Assembly (NCBI GenBank): GCA_963822145.1
Contig: CAWGGG010000001.1
Coordinates: 248,001 to 312,000 of the forward strand
Reading direction: 5' to 3'
Source: UBA5072 sp963822145
GTDB taxonomy: Bacteria; Bacteroidota; Bacteroidia; Bacteroidales; UBA10428
Length of the DNA: 64,000 nucleotides
Made by a program: the position numbers and the translations under genes. Shown piece after piece: positions 16,208 through 25,085 of the stretch (position 1 is the first letter of the stretch; every line of letters starts with the position of its first letter). The notes under the pieces were generated by a model. That model worked only from the letters and a program-made list of their open reading frames with translations, was not told the origin of the DNA and made no database searches.

Positions 16208-18637
16208 ATGAAAGTTTTAAAATTTGGAGGTTATGCCGTTGATTCCGCTGAGAACATCCTGCGGGTCAAAAAGATCATCGAATCACAACCTGGAATTGTT
16301 GTTGTTGTGGTATCTGCCTTTCACGGCATCACAGATCAGCTGCTTGAGTTATCGAGGTTATCGGCCTCCAGGGACAAGAATTTCTTTCGCCTGTACAATG
16401 AGATTGAATCAAAGCATATTGCAATTGTAACCAACCTTTTTGAGGAACCTTTACGAACCGAGGTTTTATCGCATATCAATCACTATCTCAAGGATCTGAT
16501 CAGCATCATCAATGGTGTTTACCAGTTGAATGACCTTACCCCCAAGATACAGGACAAGTTGCTGAGTTTCGGCGAAATTTTATCTTCTTACATCGTCAGC
16601 AGGATCCTCAACAATGCTGAAGTAATTGACGTCAAAGGCCTGATCAAAACCGACAGCAATTTTGGCAGCGCCCGTGTCAACTTTCCCCTGACCAACCGAT
16701 TGATCAGGGCCCAGTTCAATAATTATAAAAAGACAGGTGTCGTGCCCGGTTTTATTGCCAGCAGTGAACACAATGAAACCACCACTCTGGGCAGGGGCGG
16801 ATCAGACTATACGGCTGCCATCCTTTCTGCTGCACTCGGCGTGGAAAAGCTGGAAATCTGGACGAACGTTGACGGTTTCATGACGGCAGACCCCAAAAAG
16901 GTGAGCAAAGCCCTGGCCATTGATTACCTCAGCTACGCCGAGGCCATGGAACTGTCGCACTTTGGTGCCGAAGTTATCTATACACCCACCATCCATCCGG
17001 TATACCAGAAAAATATAGAGGTTGTTATCAAAAACACCTTTAACCCCGAGGGCAAGGGAACCCTGATCTCTAAAGATTCCAGAGCTTCCGGTTCCTCCCT
17101 GATCAAGGGAATATCTTCAATCGATGATATTGACCTGATGACACTCCAGGGAGCAGGCATGGTAGGGGTAAAAGGAATCTCTTCCAGACTGTTTGGGGCC
17201 CTGGCCAGGACCGATGTGAATATCATCCTGATCACTCAGGCCTCTTCAGAGTATTCCATTTCCTTTGCCCTGAGCCCTTGGGATACAGATCGAGCCCTCA
17301 AGGCACTGGAGGCTGAGTTTGAACCGGAGATCAAACTCAGAAATGTACTGAACATCCGGATTGAAAAAGACCTCTCGGTTATTGCCATTGTCGGGGAACA
17401 AATGAAGAATACCCCCGGGATCTCCGCCAACCTGTTCACTTCTCTCGGTCGCAACGGCATCAGCGTCATTGCCACCGCACAGGGTTCTTCTGAGCTGAAC
17501 ATTTCCATCGTGATTAAGAGGGAAAGCCTGGTAAAGGCACTGAATGTTATTCACGAGGGCTTTTTCCTTTCTCATCACCGCGAACTGAACCTCTATGTGG
17601 TTGGAGCAGGAAATGTAGGCGGCAACCTCCTGAAGCAGATTGTCAATCAACAGGACGTTCTGCTCCGCGAGCATCATTTAAAGATCAAGGTAGTAGGCAT
17701 CTGCCGGTCAAAACTCATGCTGCTGAATCCCGACGGTATCAGTCTGGCCCGTTACCGCGAGGAAATGGAACAACAGGGAGAAAAAGCAGATATTGAGCTG
17801 TTTATCCAGAAAATGCAGTTCCTGAATCTCCGGAATAGTGTGTATATTGATTGTACGGCAGATCCGCACATAGCCAAAACATACAGGCAGGTGCTACATT
17901 CCTATGTTTCCGTGGTCACCGCAAACAAGATTGCCTGTTCCTCGGAATATACTATTTATAGCGACCTTAAAAAAACAGCCCGCGAGAAAAATGTCAAATT
18001 CATGTATGAAACAAATGTCGGCGCGGGTCTACCGATAATCAGCACCCTGAATGATCTCATCCGCAGCGGCGATAAGATCGTCCGGCTTGAAGCGGTATTA
18101 TCGGGGACCCTCAACTTCATTTTCAACACCATCAGTGATGAGGTTTCACTCAGCGCAGCTGTTCAGCTGGCCATGGACCATGGTTTTGCCGAACCGGATC
18201 CAAGGATCGACCTGAGCGGGATTGATGTCAAGCGCAAACTTCTGATCCTGGCCCGTGAATCAGGTTATCCACTCGAAAGCCAGGATATATCCGTCATTCC
18301 TTTCCTGCCTGAAGCCTGTTTTGAAGGATCCCTGAAGGATTTTTGGAATATTCTTTCGCTGCACGATGCAGCATTTGAAGAAAGACGCAAAAAACTGATA
18401 AAAGAGAATAAAAAGCTGAGGTTCGTGGCCCGTCTTGAAAACGGCAAAGCACAGATTGAACTGGTTGAGGTGGGAATAACCCATCCTGCCTACCCTCTGG
18501 AAGGGAGCAATAATATCATCCTGATCACCACTGACCGGTATCACGAGCAACCCATGGTCATCAGGGGATACGGGGCTGGAGCGGATGTCACTGCCGCAGG
18601 CGTATTTGCCGACATCATCAGGGTAGCCAATGTTTAA
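16208..18637 (+). CDS. thrA: Bifunctional aspartokinase/homoserine dehydrogenase
   Basis: An 809-residue fusion that catalyses the first and third steps of the aspartate pathway towards threonine. The kinase domain starts at MKVLKFGG, with LGRGGSDYTAAIL near 195 and TNVDGFMTADPK near 218. Two ACT domains follow (about 310-460), expected to give threonine feedback. The homoserine dehydrogenase begins with the Rossmann motif VVGAGNVGGNL near 462 and continues with VTANK, YETNVGAGLP, and EPDPRIDLSGIDVKRK carrying the catalytic region. Oddity: the P-loop-like KFGG is followed by YAV, where family members nearly always have [ST]S[VL]. It is the first gene of a four-gene operon; the 11-bp spacing to the next gene supports cotranscription. 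Confidence 0.97.
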   Translation: MKVLKFGGYAVDSAENILRVKKIIESQPGIVVVVVSAFHGITDQLLELSRLSASRDKNFFRLYNEIESKHIAIVTNLFEEPLRTEVLSHINHYLKDLISIINGVYQLNDLTPKIQDKLLSFGEILSSYIVSRILNNAEVIDVKGLIKTDSNFGSARVNFPLTNRLIRAQFNNYKKTGVVPGFIASSEHNETTTLGRGGSDYTAAILSAALGVEKLEIWTNVDGFMTADPKKVSKALAIDYLSYAEAMELSHFGAEVIYTPTIHPVYQKNIEVVIKNTFNPEGKGTLISKDSRASGSSLIKGISSIDDIDLMTLQGAGMVGVKGISSRLFGALARTDVNIILITQASSEYSISFALSPWDTDRALKALEAEFEPEIKLRNVLNIRIEKDLSVIAIVGEQMKNTPGISANLFTSLGRNGISVIATAQGSSELNISIVIKRESLVKALNVIHEGFFLSHHRELNLYVVGAGNVGGNLLKQIVNQQDVLLREHHLKIKVVGICRSKLMLLNPDGISLARYREEMEQQGEKADIELFIQKMQFLNLRNSVYIDCTADPHIAKTYRQVLHSYVSVVTANKIACSSEYTIYSDLKKTAREKNVKFMYETNVGAGLPIISTLNDLIRSGDKIVRLEAVLSGTLNFIFNTISDEVSLSAAVQLAMDHGFAEPDPRIDLSGIDVKRKLLILARESGYPLESQDISVIPFLPEACFEGSLKDFWNILSLHDAAFEERRKKLIKENKKLRFVARLENGKAQIELVEVGITHPAYPLEGSNNIILITTDRYHEQPMVIRGYGAGADVTAAGVFADIIRVANV

Positions 18638-18648
18638 AGCCGGAGCAT

Positions 18649-19314
18649 ATGATTAAAGCAGTTGTTTTTGATTTTGACGGGATCATTATCGATTCGGAGC
18701 CTCTATGGGTGGAGGCTGAAATCAGCGTTTTCAAATCCATGGGTATCATCCTTACACCCGAAATGTGCCGGCAGACCACTGGTTTGAATACCCAGGACAC
18801 CCTCGTTTACTGGCACGGCATTTATCACTGGACGAACAAAACCATTTTTCAGGTCTACAAAGAAATCATGGAAGCCATGCAGGTCCTTATCCTGGAAAGA
18901 GCAGATCTGAAAGAAGGCTACCTGGATGTTCTGCAGTTGTTTGTGGATAAAAAGCTCCCGGTGGCCGTGGCTTCTTCCTCCCCGTTAAAACTCATCACCA
19001 CGGCCCTCAAAAAGTTCCACCTGTTTGAATTTTTTAAAATCATCAGCTCTGCAGAAAATGAAGAGCATGGCAAACCGCATCCTGCACTATACTTGGGAGC
19101 AGCCCGCAAACTTGGAATTGATCCGGTGAATTGCCTGGCTTTCGAGGATTCCTTTAATGGGGCCATCTCAGCCAAAGCGGCCAGGATGAAACTGGTCACC
19201 GTACCCGACATTCATGATTTTTCTTCTACCAGGTTTGATTTTGCTGATCTGAAACTTGCTTCCCTGAAGGATTTTAAAGAGAAACACTTCGAACACCTCA
19301 ATTCATTAAATTAG
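18649..19314 (+). CDS. HAD-superfamily phosphatase, HxpB (YniC)-like
   Basis: A 221-residue HAD subfamily IA phosphatase. Motif I is DFDGIIIDSEPLW (D8/D10), motif II VASSSPL, motif III KPHPALYLGAA and motif IV FEDSFNG. The overall sequence resembles E. coli hexitol phosphatase HxpB (YniC), including LASASPL- and SKAARM-like stretches. The family dephosphorylates small sugar phosphates, 2-deoxyglucose-6-P or hexitol phosphates. It lies between thrA and thrC, where thrB usually sits, but its motifs are those of a hydrolase and not of a GHMP kinase, so it is not a thrB replacement by sequence. A metabolite-repair role is possible. Confidence 0.85.
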   Translation: MIKAVVFDFDGIIIDSEPLWVEAEISVFKSMGIILTPEMCRQTTGLNTQDTLVYWHGIYHWTNKTIFQVYKEIMEAMQVLILERADLKEGYLDVLQLFVDKKLPVAVASSSPLKLITTALKKFHLFEFFKIISSAENEEHGKPHPALYLGAARKLGIDPVNCLAFEDSFNGAISAKAARMKLVTVPDIHDFSSTRFDFADLKLASLKDFKEKHFEHLNSLN

Positions 19315-19336
19315 CCCCTTCATTTGCCGTAGCAAC

Positions 19337-20707
19337 ATGCCAAAAAAGATATTGTATTATTCCACTAACGGTAAGGCCGATAAGGTCAGCTTTGGCGAAG
19401 CCCTGTTGAAGGGACTTGCCCCGGATAATGGATTGTATATGCCCGATCATATTCCCCAGCTTGACCCCTTGACGTTAAAAAACCTGTCTGGTAAACCTTA
19501 CCCCGAAATAGCCCAAACCATAGCCCTAACCTTCCTGCAGCAAGAAATTGATGATGAAACACTCCGTTTGCTGATAAAGGATGCATACAATTTTGAGGTG
19601 CCCCTTGAGAAAGTTGAAGATCGCCGCTATATCATGCGGCTTGACCAGGGCCCAACGGCTTCGTTTAAAGACTTTGCCGCCAGGTTTATGGGACGCCTGA
19701 TGCAATATTACCTGCAGCAGCAAAACCGGAATATGCTGATCCTCACTGCCACCTCGGGAGACACAGGCAGTGCCATTGCTCATGCCTTTTATGGTCTTCA
19801 CAATATCCAGGTGGTGATCCTGTTTCCGGAGCACGAGGTGACCTCCAGGCAGCGCAGGCAAATGACAACCCTTCGAAAGAACATTAAAATCGTTTCCCTT
19901 AAAGGCAAGTTTGATGATTGCCAGGCCCTGGTCAAACAGGCCTTCATGGACCCTGAACTGGAGCCTCTGAACCTCTCTTCCGCAAATTCCATCAATATCG
20001 GCCGACTGTGGCCGCAGTCCTTTTACTATTTTTATGCCTGGTCACAGCTGGCAGAAACCGTAAATATGGAACCTGTTTTGTTTTCGATACCCTCCGGCAA
20101 CTTTGGTAACATGATGGGAGGATTGCTGGCAAAAAGCATGGGACTTCCGGTTAAAAAGTTCGTGATTGCCACCAATGAAAACGATGAAGTTCCTGTTTAC
20201 TGGCAAACGGGGAATTATGCTACTATTGTGCCCTCGAGGAATTGCATTTCCAGTGCCATGAACGTGGGACATCCCAGCAATATGGCGCGGGTGATTGCCC
20301 TATACGGCGGTATCATGGATGAAAAGGGGGAAATCATCAAGGAACCTGATATCCGGAAAATGAAGGACGACATTTTTGCAGTGAGCATCAGCGACAAAAA
20401 AACCAAGGAGGTGCTGCGGGAAACCTACCTTCAATATGGCGTTCTTACTGAGCCACACGGGGCTGCGGGATGGGCGGGACTGCTGGAGTACCTGAAACAG
20501 CATCCCGAGGACAATAACCGGAATCAAACTGCCATCAGTCTTGAAACGGCACACCCGGCCAAATTTCCCGGGGAAATCAGATCGCTGCTGGGTATTGACC
20601 CCGGACTGCCAGCATCCATGCAGGGACTGGACCAGGCTGAAGAATCATATGACTGTTTGGATAATAACTATGCACATTTCAGGGACTACCTGAAAGGCCG
20701 GTATTAA
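19337..20707 (+). CDS. thrC: Threonine synthase
   Basis: PLP enzyme that converts O-phosphohomoserine to threonine, the last step of the pathway. The 456-residue protein begins with YYSTNGKADKVSFGEALLKG, typical of the longer (E. coli/yeast-type) threonine synthases. The PLP lysine is K111 in PTASFKDFAARF, the SGDTGSA loop lies near 136, and the phosphate-binding SIPSGNFGN lies near 252. It follows the phosphatase by 22 bp and precedes thrH by 41 bp, all on the plus strand. Confidence 0.97.
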   Translation: MPKKILYYSTNGKADKVSFGEALLKGLAPDNGLYMPDHIPQLDPLTLKNLSGKPYPEIAQTIALTFLQQEIDDETLRLLIKDAYNFEVPLEKVEDRRYIMRLDQGPTASFKDFAARFMGRLMQYYLQQQNRNMLILTATSGDTGSAIAHAFYGLHNIQVVILFPEHEVTSRQRRQMTTLRKNIKIVSLKGKFDDCQALVKQAFMDPELEPLNLSSANSINIGRLWPQSFYYFYAWSQLAETVNMEPVLFSIPSGNFGNMMGGLLAKSMGLPVKKFVIATNENDEVPVYWQTGNYATIVPSRNCISSAMNVGHPSNMARVIALYGGIMDEKGEIIKEPDIRKMKDDIFAVSISDKKTKEVLRETYLQYGVLTEPHGAAGWAGLLEYLKQHPEDNNRNQTAISLETAHPAKFPGEIRSLLGIDPGLPASMQGLDQAEESYDCLDNNYAHFRDYLKGRY

Positions 20708-20748
20708 TTTTTGTCTATCTTGGCTGAAGATTCTATTGAACAAAGATC

Positions 20749-21357
20749 ATGAAAAAATTGCACGCGGTATGTTCTGATTTAGAAGGGGTATGGGTTCCCG
20801 AAGTCTGGATCAACGTCGCAGAAAGAACTGGCATCCCTGAACTCCGTTTAACAACCCGTGATATTAAAGATTATGATGAGCTGATGCATTACCGGCTGAA
20901 GATCCTGAAAGAACGAAATCTCACCCTGCTGGATATTCAGCGTGTTATTGCCACCATCCGGCCTCTTCATGGGGCACTTGATATGATCAACTGGCTCAAA
21001 AGAGTTACGCGGTTTATTGTAGTATCCGATACCTTCGTTGAGTTTGCCGATCCCTTGATGGAACAGCTTGACCGTCCCACGCTGTTTTGTCATTCCCTGG
21101 AGGTTGGTTCAAACGGTATTATCACAGGTTATAACCTGCGGCAGAAGGATGCCAAACGCGAAACTGTCAAAGCACTCAAAAGTCTCAATTACGAAGTGAT
21201 TGCCTTCGGCGATTCCTATAACGATATCAACATGCTGCAGGAAGCGGATCAGGGTGTGCTTTTCAGACCACCACAGAATGTTATCAGGGATTACCCCGAT
21301 TACCCCGTTATTCAGGAATACAGCGAATTAAAATGCTTCCTGGAAGAAAGGTTCTAG
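20749..21357 (+). CDS. thrH: Phosphoserine phosphatase / homoserine phosphotransferase
   Basis: A 202-residue HAD protein closely matching the pattern of Pseudomonas ThrH along its length: SDLEGVWVPEVWI at the N-terminus (nucleophile D10, with E12 in place of the usual second Asp), TTRDIKDYDELM, SDTFVEFADPLM, GYNLRQKDAKR and FGDSYNDINML. ThrH removes phosphate from phosphoserine and can hand it to homoserine, producing O-phosphohomoserine. It is the final gene of the thr operon and ends 9 bp from the convergent E1 gene. No GHMP-type homoserine kinase is visible in the operon, so ThrH is a good candidate for that step; this is inferred from context. Confidence 0.93.
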   Translation: MKKLHAVCSDLEGVWVPEVWINVAERTGIPELRLTTRDIKDYDELMHYRLKILKERNLTLLDIQRVIATIRPLHGALDMINWLKRVTRFIVVSDTFVEFADPLMEQLDRPTLFCHSLEVGSNGIITGYNLRQKDAKRETVKALKSLNYEVIAFGDSYNDINMLQEADQGVLFRPPQNVIRDYPDYPVIQEYSELKCFLEERF

Positions 21358-21366
21358 AAAACTACT

Positions 21367-23799
21367 TCAATACAGCTCCGGGTATTTTTCTGGGTTTGCC
21401 TCATGCATGATGCTATAAACCACATCAAAGACATCTTCGGCATTAGGATTTGAAAAGTAATCGCCATCGGTGGAATATGCCGGTCTGTGCTCTTTTGCTG
21501 CCAGGGTGCGGGGTTGCGAGTCGAGGTACCGGTAAGCTCCCTGTCCCTCAATCACCTGTTGCAGCATATAGGCTGTTGCTCCACCCGGTACATCCTCGTC
21601 AAAAAACAGCACCCGGTTGGTCTTTTTAATGGAAGCCAAGATCATTTCGGTGAGATCAAAAGGCAGCAGGGTCTGAACATCGATCAGTTCAACACTGATA
21701 TTAAAATCCCTCAGCTGTTTTAAAGCATCCTGGGCAATACGCACACACGAGCCGTAGGTTACCAGCGTAATGTCGCTCCCTTCCTCCAGAATTTGAGGAA
21801 TTCCCAGAGGAATCCTGTATTCTCCAGGATTATCGGGCTTCATCTCCTTAAGGCGGTAAGCGTTCAGCGGTTCAATCACCAGCGCAGGATCACGACCTTC
21901 CAGCAAGGTATTATAAAAACCTGCTGCCTGTGTCATGTTCCTCGGAACACAAACAAAAATCCCACGGATGGAATTGATCACCATGCTCAGGGGCGATCCG
22001 GAATGCCAGATGCCTTCAAGCCGATGTCCTCTGGTGCTGATAATGAGAGGTATGCACTGGCTTCCGGCTGTGCGCCAGTGCGTGGTAGCCAGGTCATCGC
22101 TCAGGATCTGCAGGGCATACAGGAGGTAATCAAAATACTGGATTTCAGCAATTGGCCGGAACCCCCTCAATGCCAGCCCAATACCCTTGCCAATGATGGA
22201 GGTCTCGCGTATACCGGTATCAAAGATCCTCTGCTCTCCGTATTTATTCTGCAAGCCCTCAAAACTCTGATTCACTCCGCCAATTTTTCCTACGTCCTCT
22301 CCAAAGGCGACCAGAAGGGGATATTTCGCAAAAAGGGCATCAAAATTATCACGCAGAATCTCGCGGCCCGCAACCATTTCCGGTTTGGTGTACAGAGGCT
22401 CAACAGGACTTACATTGAGCACCGAGTGACGGGTTTCATTATAAAGGTAAGCACTGTACTTCTCAAAACCATTGATTTTACTCTGTCCGATCCACTGCAG
22501 CAGACTATTCCGGAAAGATTCCCGCTTGGGGCATTGCCTGCAAACATAGCGGAGAATCTTCTTAGCCATGCTGATATTGTCCTTCCGTATAGGATTCTGT
22601 ATATTCTTCAGATTTGAAACGTACAATTGAATCTTTTCCATGTTTTCGCGCTGGCACAGGCAGCTTTTGTTTTCAATAACTGCCAGCAGCCCTGCCCTTT
22701 CCTCGCGGATGCGTGCCTGGTAATTGTTCCAGGCATTCTCACGGGCCTTTGCCACTTCTTCATTCGCATGCTGCTCCAACATTTTCAGATCATCCTCTGT
22801 AGCGATGCGGTGTTCCAGGATCCAGCCTTTCATTTTGGCTAAACAGTCGTGCTCCGCCTCCCAGGCGAGTCGTTCCGGTGATTTATAACGTTCATGTGAT
22901 CCTGAAGTGGAATGTCCCAGCGGTTGTGTCATTTCAGTAACATGAAAAAGAACAGGCACATGATTCTTCCGGCATTGTACAATTCCATCCTCGAACATGC
23001 TGCAGAGTCGGGGATAATCCCAGCCCTGTGCTTCGTAAATCAGTATACCGGAATCGTTGCCGTTCTTTTCAAATCCTTTAAGAGCTTTGGATATGCTTGC
23101 CTTGATGGTCTGTCTCACCGTGGGCACGGATATACCATATCCGTCATCCCATATGGCTAAGGCAAGAGGAATACCTAAAACACCAGCGGCGTTCATAGTT
23201 TCAAAAAAATGGCCTTCGGAAGTGCTGGCATCACCAATGGTTCCAAATGCCACCTCATTACCGTTGTTGCTGATACCCGGTATTTTTGCGATTTCAGGGT
23301 TCTGCCTGAACAATTTGGAGGCGAGCGCCAGTCCCAGCATCCGGGGGATATGGCCCGCAGTAGGCGACAAATCCGCGGCAGAGTTTTTCTGGCGGGTAAG
23401 GTCAAGCCATTCACCTTCCCTGTCTACATTGCGGGTGGCAAAGTGATTGTTAAAAGATCTTCCCGCGTTGCCGGGGTTCAGATGTTCATCAGCAGTGCCA
23501 AACAGCTGTGAAAAGAATTCTTCAATGGTCAGCAAACCAGCTGCCATCATAAAAGTCTGATCACGATAGTAACCCGACCGCCAGTCACCATTTCTGAATT
23601 GCCGGGCATAGGCAATCTGGGCAATCTCCTTACCGTCACCAAATATCCCGAACTTGGCTTTCCCGGTAAGAACTTCCTTTCTGCCAGCCAGGCTACAGAG
23701 CCGGCTGATAACGGCAAGCCGATAATCTTTAAGAATCTCTTTCCGGAATTGGTTATAGTCCAATGCCTTGAGAATTCCGAATTCAGAAGCCATCATCAT
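21367..23799 (-). CDS. 2-oxo acid dehydrogenase E1 component, fused alpha and beta subunits
   Basis: An 810-residue fusion. The alpha part (about 1-400) carries the thiamine diphosphate motif GTIGDASTSEGHFFETMNAAG and DDGYGIS. The beta part (about 470-810) starts with an AFGEDVG motif, followed by GTA/IRETSIIGKGIGLAL, AEIQYFDYLLYALQ, GHRLEG and FDEDVPGGA. Such fusions are common in Bacteroidota and decarboxylate branched-chain 2-oxo acids or a related substrate, loading the acyl group on an E2 lipoyl domain. An E2 gene lies at 37.4-38.7 kb, not adjacent. Three consecutive ATGs start the frame (23799, 23796, 23793); any could be used. Confidence 0.92.
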   Translation of the reverse strand: MMMASEFGILKALDYNQFRKEILKDYRLAVISRLCSLAGRKEVLTGKAKFGIFGDGKEIAQIAYARQFRNGDWRSGYYRDQTFMMAAGLLTIEEFFSQLFGTADEHLNPGNAGRSFNNHFATRNVDREGEWLDLTRQKNSAADLSPTAGHIPRMLGLALASKLFRQNPEIAKIPGISNNGNEVAFGTIGDASTSEGHFFETMNAAGVLGIPLALAIWDDGYGISVPTVRQTIKASISKALKGFEKNGNDSGILIYEAQGWDYPRLCSMFEDGIVQCRKNHVPVLFHVTEMTQPLGHSTSGSHERYKSPERLAWEAEHDCLAKMKGWILEHRIATEDDLKMLEQHANEEVAKARENAWNNYQARIREERAGLLAVIENKSCLCQRENMEKIQLYVSNLKNIQNPIRKDNISMAKKILRYVCRQCPKRESFRNSLLQWIGQSKINGFEKYSAYLYNETRHSVLNVSPVEPLYTKPEMVAGREILRDNFDALFAKYPLLVAFGEDVGKIGGVNQSFEGLQNKYGEQRIFDTGIRETSIIGKGIGLALRGFRPIAEIQYFDYLLYALQILSDDLATTHWRTAGSQCIPLIISTRGHRLEGIWHSGSPLSMVINSIRGIFVCVPRNMTQAAGFYNTLLEGRDPALVIEPLNAYRLKEMKPDNPGEYRIPLGIPQILEEGSDITLVTYGSCVRIAQDALKQLRDFNISVELIDVQTLLPFDLTEMILASIKKTNRVLFFDEDVPGGATAYMLQQVIEGQGAYRYLDSQPRTLAAKEHRPAYSTDGDYFSNPNAEDVFDVVYSIMHEANPEKYPELY

Positions 23800-23929
23800 T
23801 CAAATGCATTTCTGATTTTAATATCATGCTCAAAAGAAAGTTCCCAATAAAAGCCCTTTAAACCGATAAAATTACGAAGAAATATCTGAACAGACTGATC
23901 TCATGAACCAAATGAAGTGGATTTTGTTG

Positions 23930-23937
23930 TATTTTTG
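23930..23937 (+). promoter_or_regulatory. Putative -7 element (TATTTTTG) before the small membrane protein
   Basis: TAnnTTTG match ending 20 bp before the ATG at 23958. No clear -33 element. Confidence 0.35.
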
Positions 23938-23957
23938 AGATAACTATTTCAATTAGT

Positions 23958-24248
23958 ATGTTGCAAATGACCATAATAGTATCGGTACTTGTCGGCCTTT
24001 CCATACTCCTGCTCGGGATCAATATTTTTATTTTCGGCAGAAAGTTCCCGGAAACCGAAGTTGGCAAAAACCGGCATATGATCCAATTGGCCATCCAATG
24101 TCCGCATTGTGAAGAGAGAAAAATGTATAAAAAATCAAGGCAGGTCAGGATCAATTTCAAGGACCTGCATCCGGACTGGAGTATGTATAAAGGTTACCAG
24201 CCTGCAGAAACGAAAAAGGCCCCGCCAATCGGCGGGGACCTTTCCTGA
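23958..24248 (+). CDS. Small membrane protein with a CxxC motif
   Basis: A 96-residue protein with one N-terminal transmembrane helix (about residues 4-27), then FGRKFPETEVGKN and CPHCEERKMYKK (CxxC, possibly metal or redox). Similar short proteins with a GxKFPxTxVGxN segment are frequent in Bacteroidota and have no known function. The last ten or so codons (KAPPIGGDLS) are the translation of a strong GC-rich hairpin, so the true conserved protein probably ends before it. Stands alone between a divergent E1 gene and downstream yqgE. Confidence 0.65.
   Translation: MLQMTIIVSVLVGLSILLLGINIFIFGRKFPETEVGKNRHMIQLAIQCPHCEERKMYKKSRQVRINFKDLHPDWSMYKGYQPAETKKAPPIGGDLS
24213..24243. terminator. Bidirectional terminator-like hairpin overlapping the 3' end of the small membrane protein gene
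   Basis: AAAGGCCCCGCC, loop AATC, GGCGGGGACCTTT with one bulged A. Five A's precede it on the plus strand, so the minus strand reads into a T-run; the plus strand has only a short T stretch. The TGA of the small gene (24246-24248) lies just after the stem. Confidence 0.75.
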
Positions 24249-24433
24249 AAGAATAAACCTAAAATTAAACCTTGCGAAATTCTAAAAATGTTTGTTGCCT
24301 ATATTATGACATTTCTCAACACACATTCACGTAAACCAGAGATGCTCAAAAATCTGCCATTGTTTGCATCACAATAAGAAACAAAAACCAAGCGTTACTA
24401 AATGTTAAAACATAGGAATATTCGTCTTAATTT

Positions 24434-24441
24434 TAAATTTG
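24434..24441 (+). promoter_or_regulatory. Putative -7 element (TAAATTTG) for yqgE
   Basis: TAnnTTTG match 49 bp before the yqgE ATG, in the 242-bp AT-rich gap after the terminator hairpin. No convincing -33 box. Confidence 0.4.
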
Positions 24442-24490
24442 GTAAAACTCTGGAATAAATTTTGATCTGGTATTTAAAAACCATAGTATC

Positions 24491-25078
24491 ATGCAACTCC
24501 ATTATGATTTCTTTCAGACTGAGAATACCCTGTTGCCTCAAAAGGGCCGTATCCTCATATCTGAACCTTTTCTGATGGACAATTATTTCAAAAGATCGAT
24601 TGTCCTGATTACGGAACATTCCGAAGAGGGCACCGTGGGCTTTGTTTTGAATAAACCGGTTAACATGAAGGTAAATGAGATTGTAACTGACTTTCCGGTC
24701 GTTGATGCCATAGTGTCATTGGGCGGACCGGTTCAGACCAATACACTTCATTATATTCACACCCTGGGTGATATCATACCCAGCAGCATGAAAATCATCG
24801 AAAACATATACTGGGGAGGGGAGTTCGATGTAATCAAGAAATTGCTGTCATCCGGAGTTTTGAATAATGAGAACATCCGTTTCTTCCTCGGGTACAGCGG
24901 CTGGCAATCCAACCAGCTCGAGGATGAACTCAGCGATAATGCCTGGGTGGTGGCTGATATTGGCCCTGACGAAATCATGACCCCCATGAATAAGTTCTTC
25001 TGGAACGAAGCCCTGAACCGTCTGGGTAAAAAGTATCAGATGTGGTCCAATTTTCCGGAAAATCCACAAATGAACTGA
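24491..25078 (+). CDS. YqgE/AlgH family protein (UPF0301)
   Basis: A 195-residue protein with the family landmarks: KGRILISEPFLMDNYFKRSI near 17-36, EGTVGFVLNKP, VSLGGPVQ near 76-83, LGYSGWQSNQLEDEL near 129-143 and a C-terminal WNEALNRLGKKY. The family is widespread and crystal structures exist, but its biochemical role is unsettled (early alginate-regulation claims in Pseudomonas are not general). The gene converges with the class IV aminotransferase homologue, whose stop lies 7 bp away. Confidence 0.92.
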   Translation: MQLHYDFFQTENTLLPQKGRILISEPFLMDNYFKRSIVLITEHSEEGTVGFVLNKPVNMKVNEIVTDFPVVDAIVSLGGPVQTNTLHYIHTLGDIIPSSMKIIENIYWGGEFDVIKKLLSSGVLNNENIRFFLGYSGWQSNQLEDELSDNAWVVADIGPDEIMTPMNKFFWNEALNRLGKKYQMWSNFPENPQMN

Positions 25079-25085
25079 TGTGACA

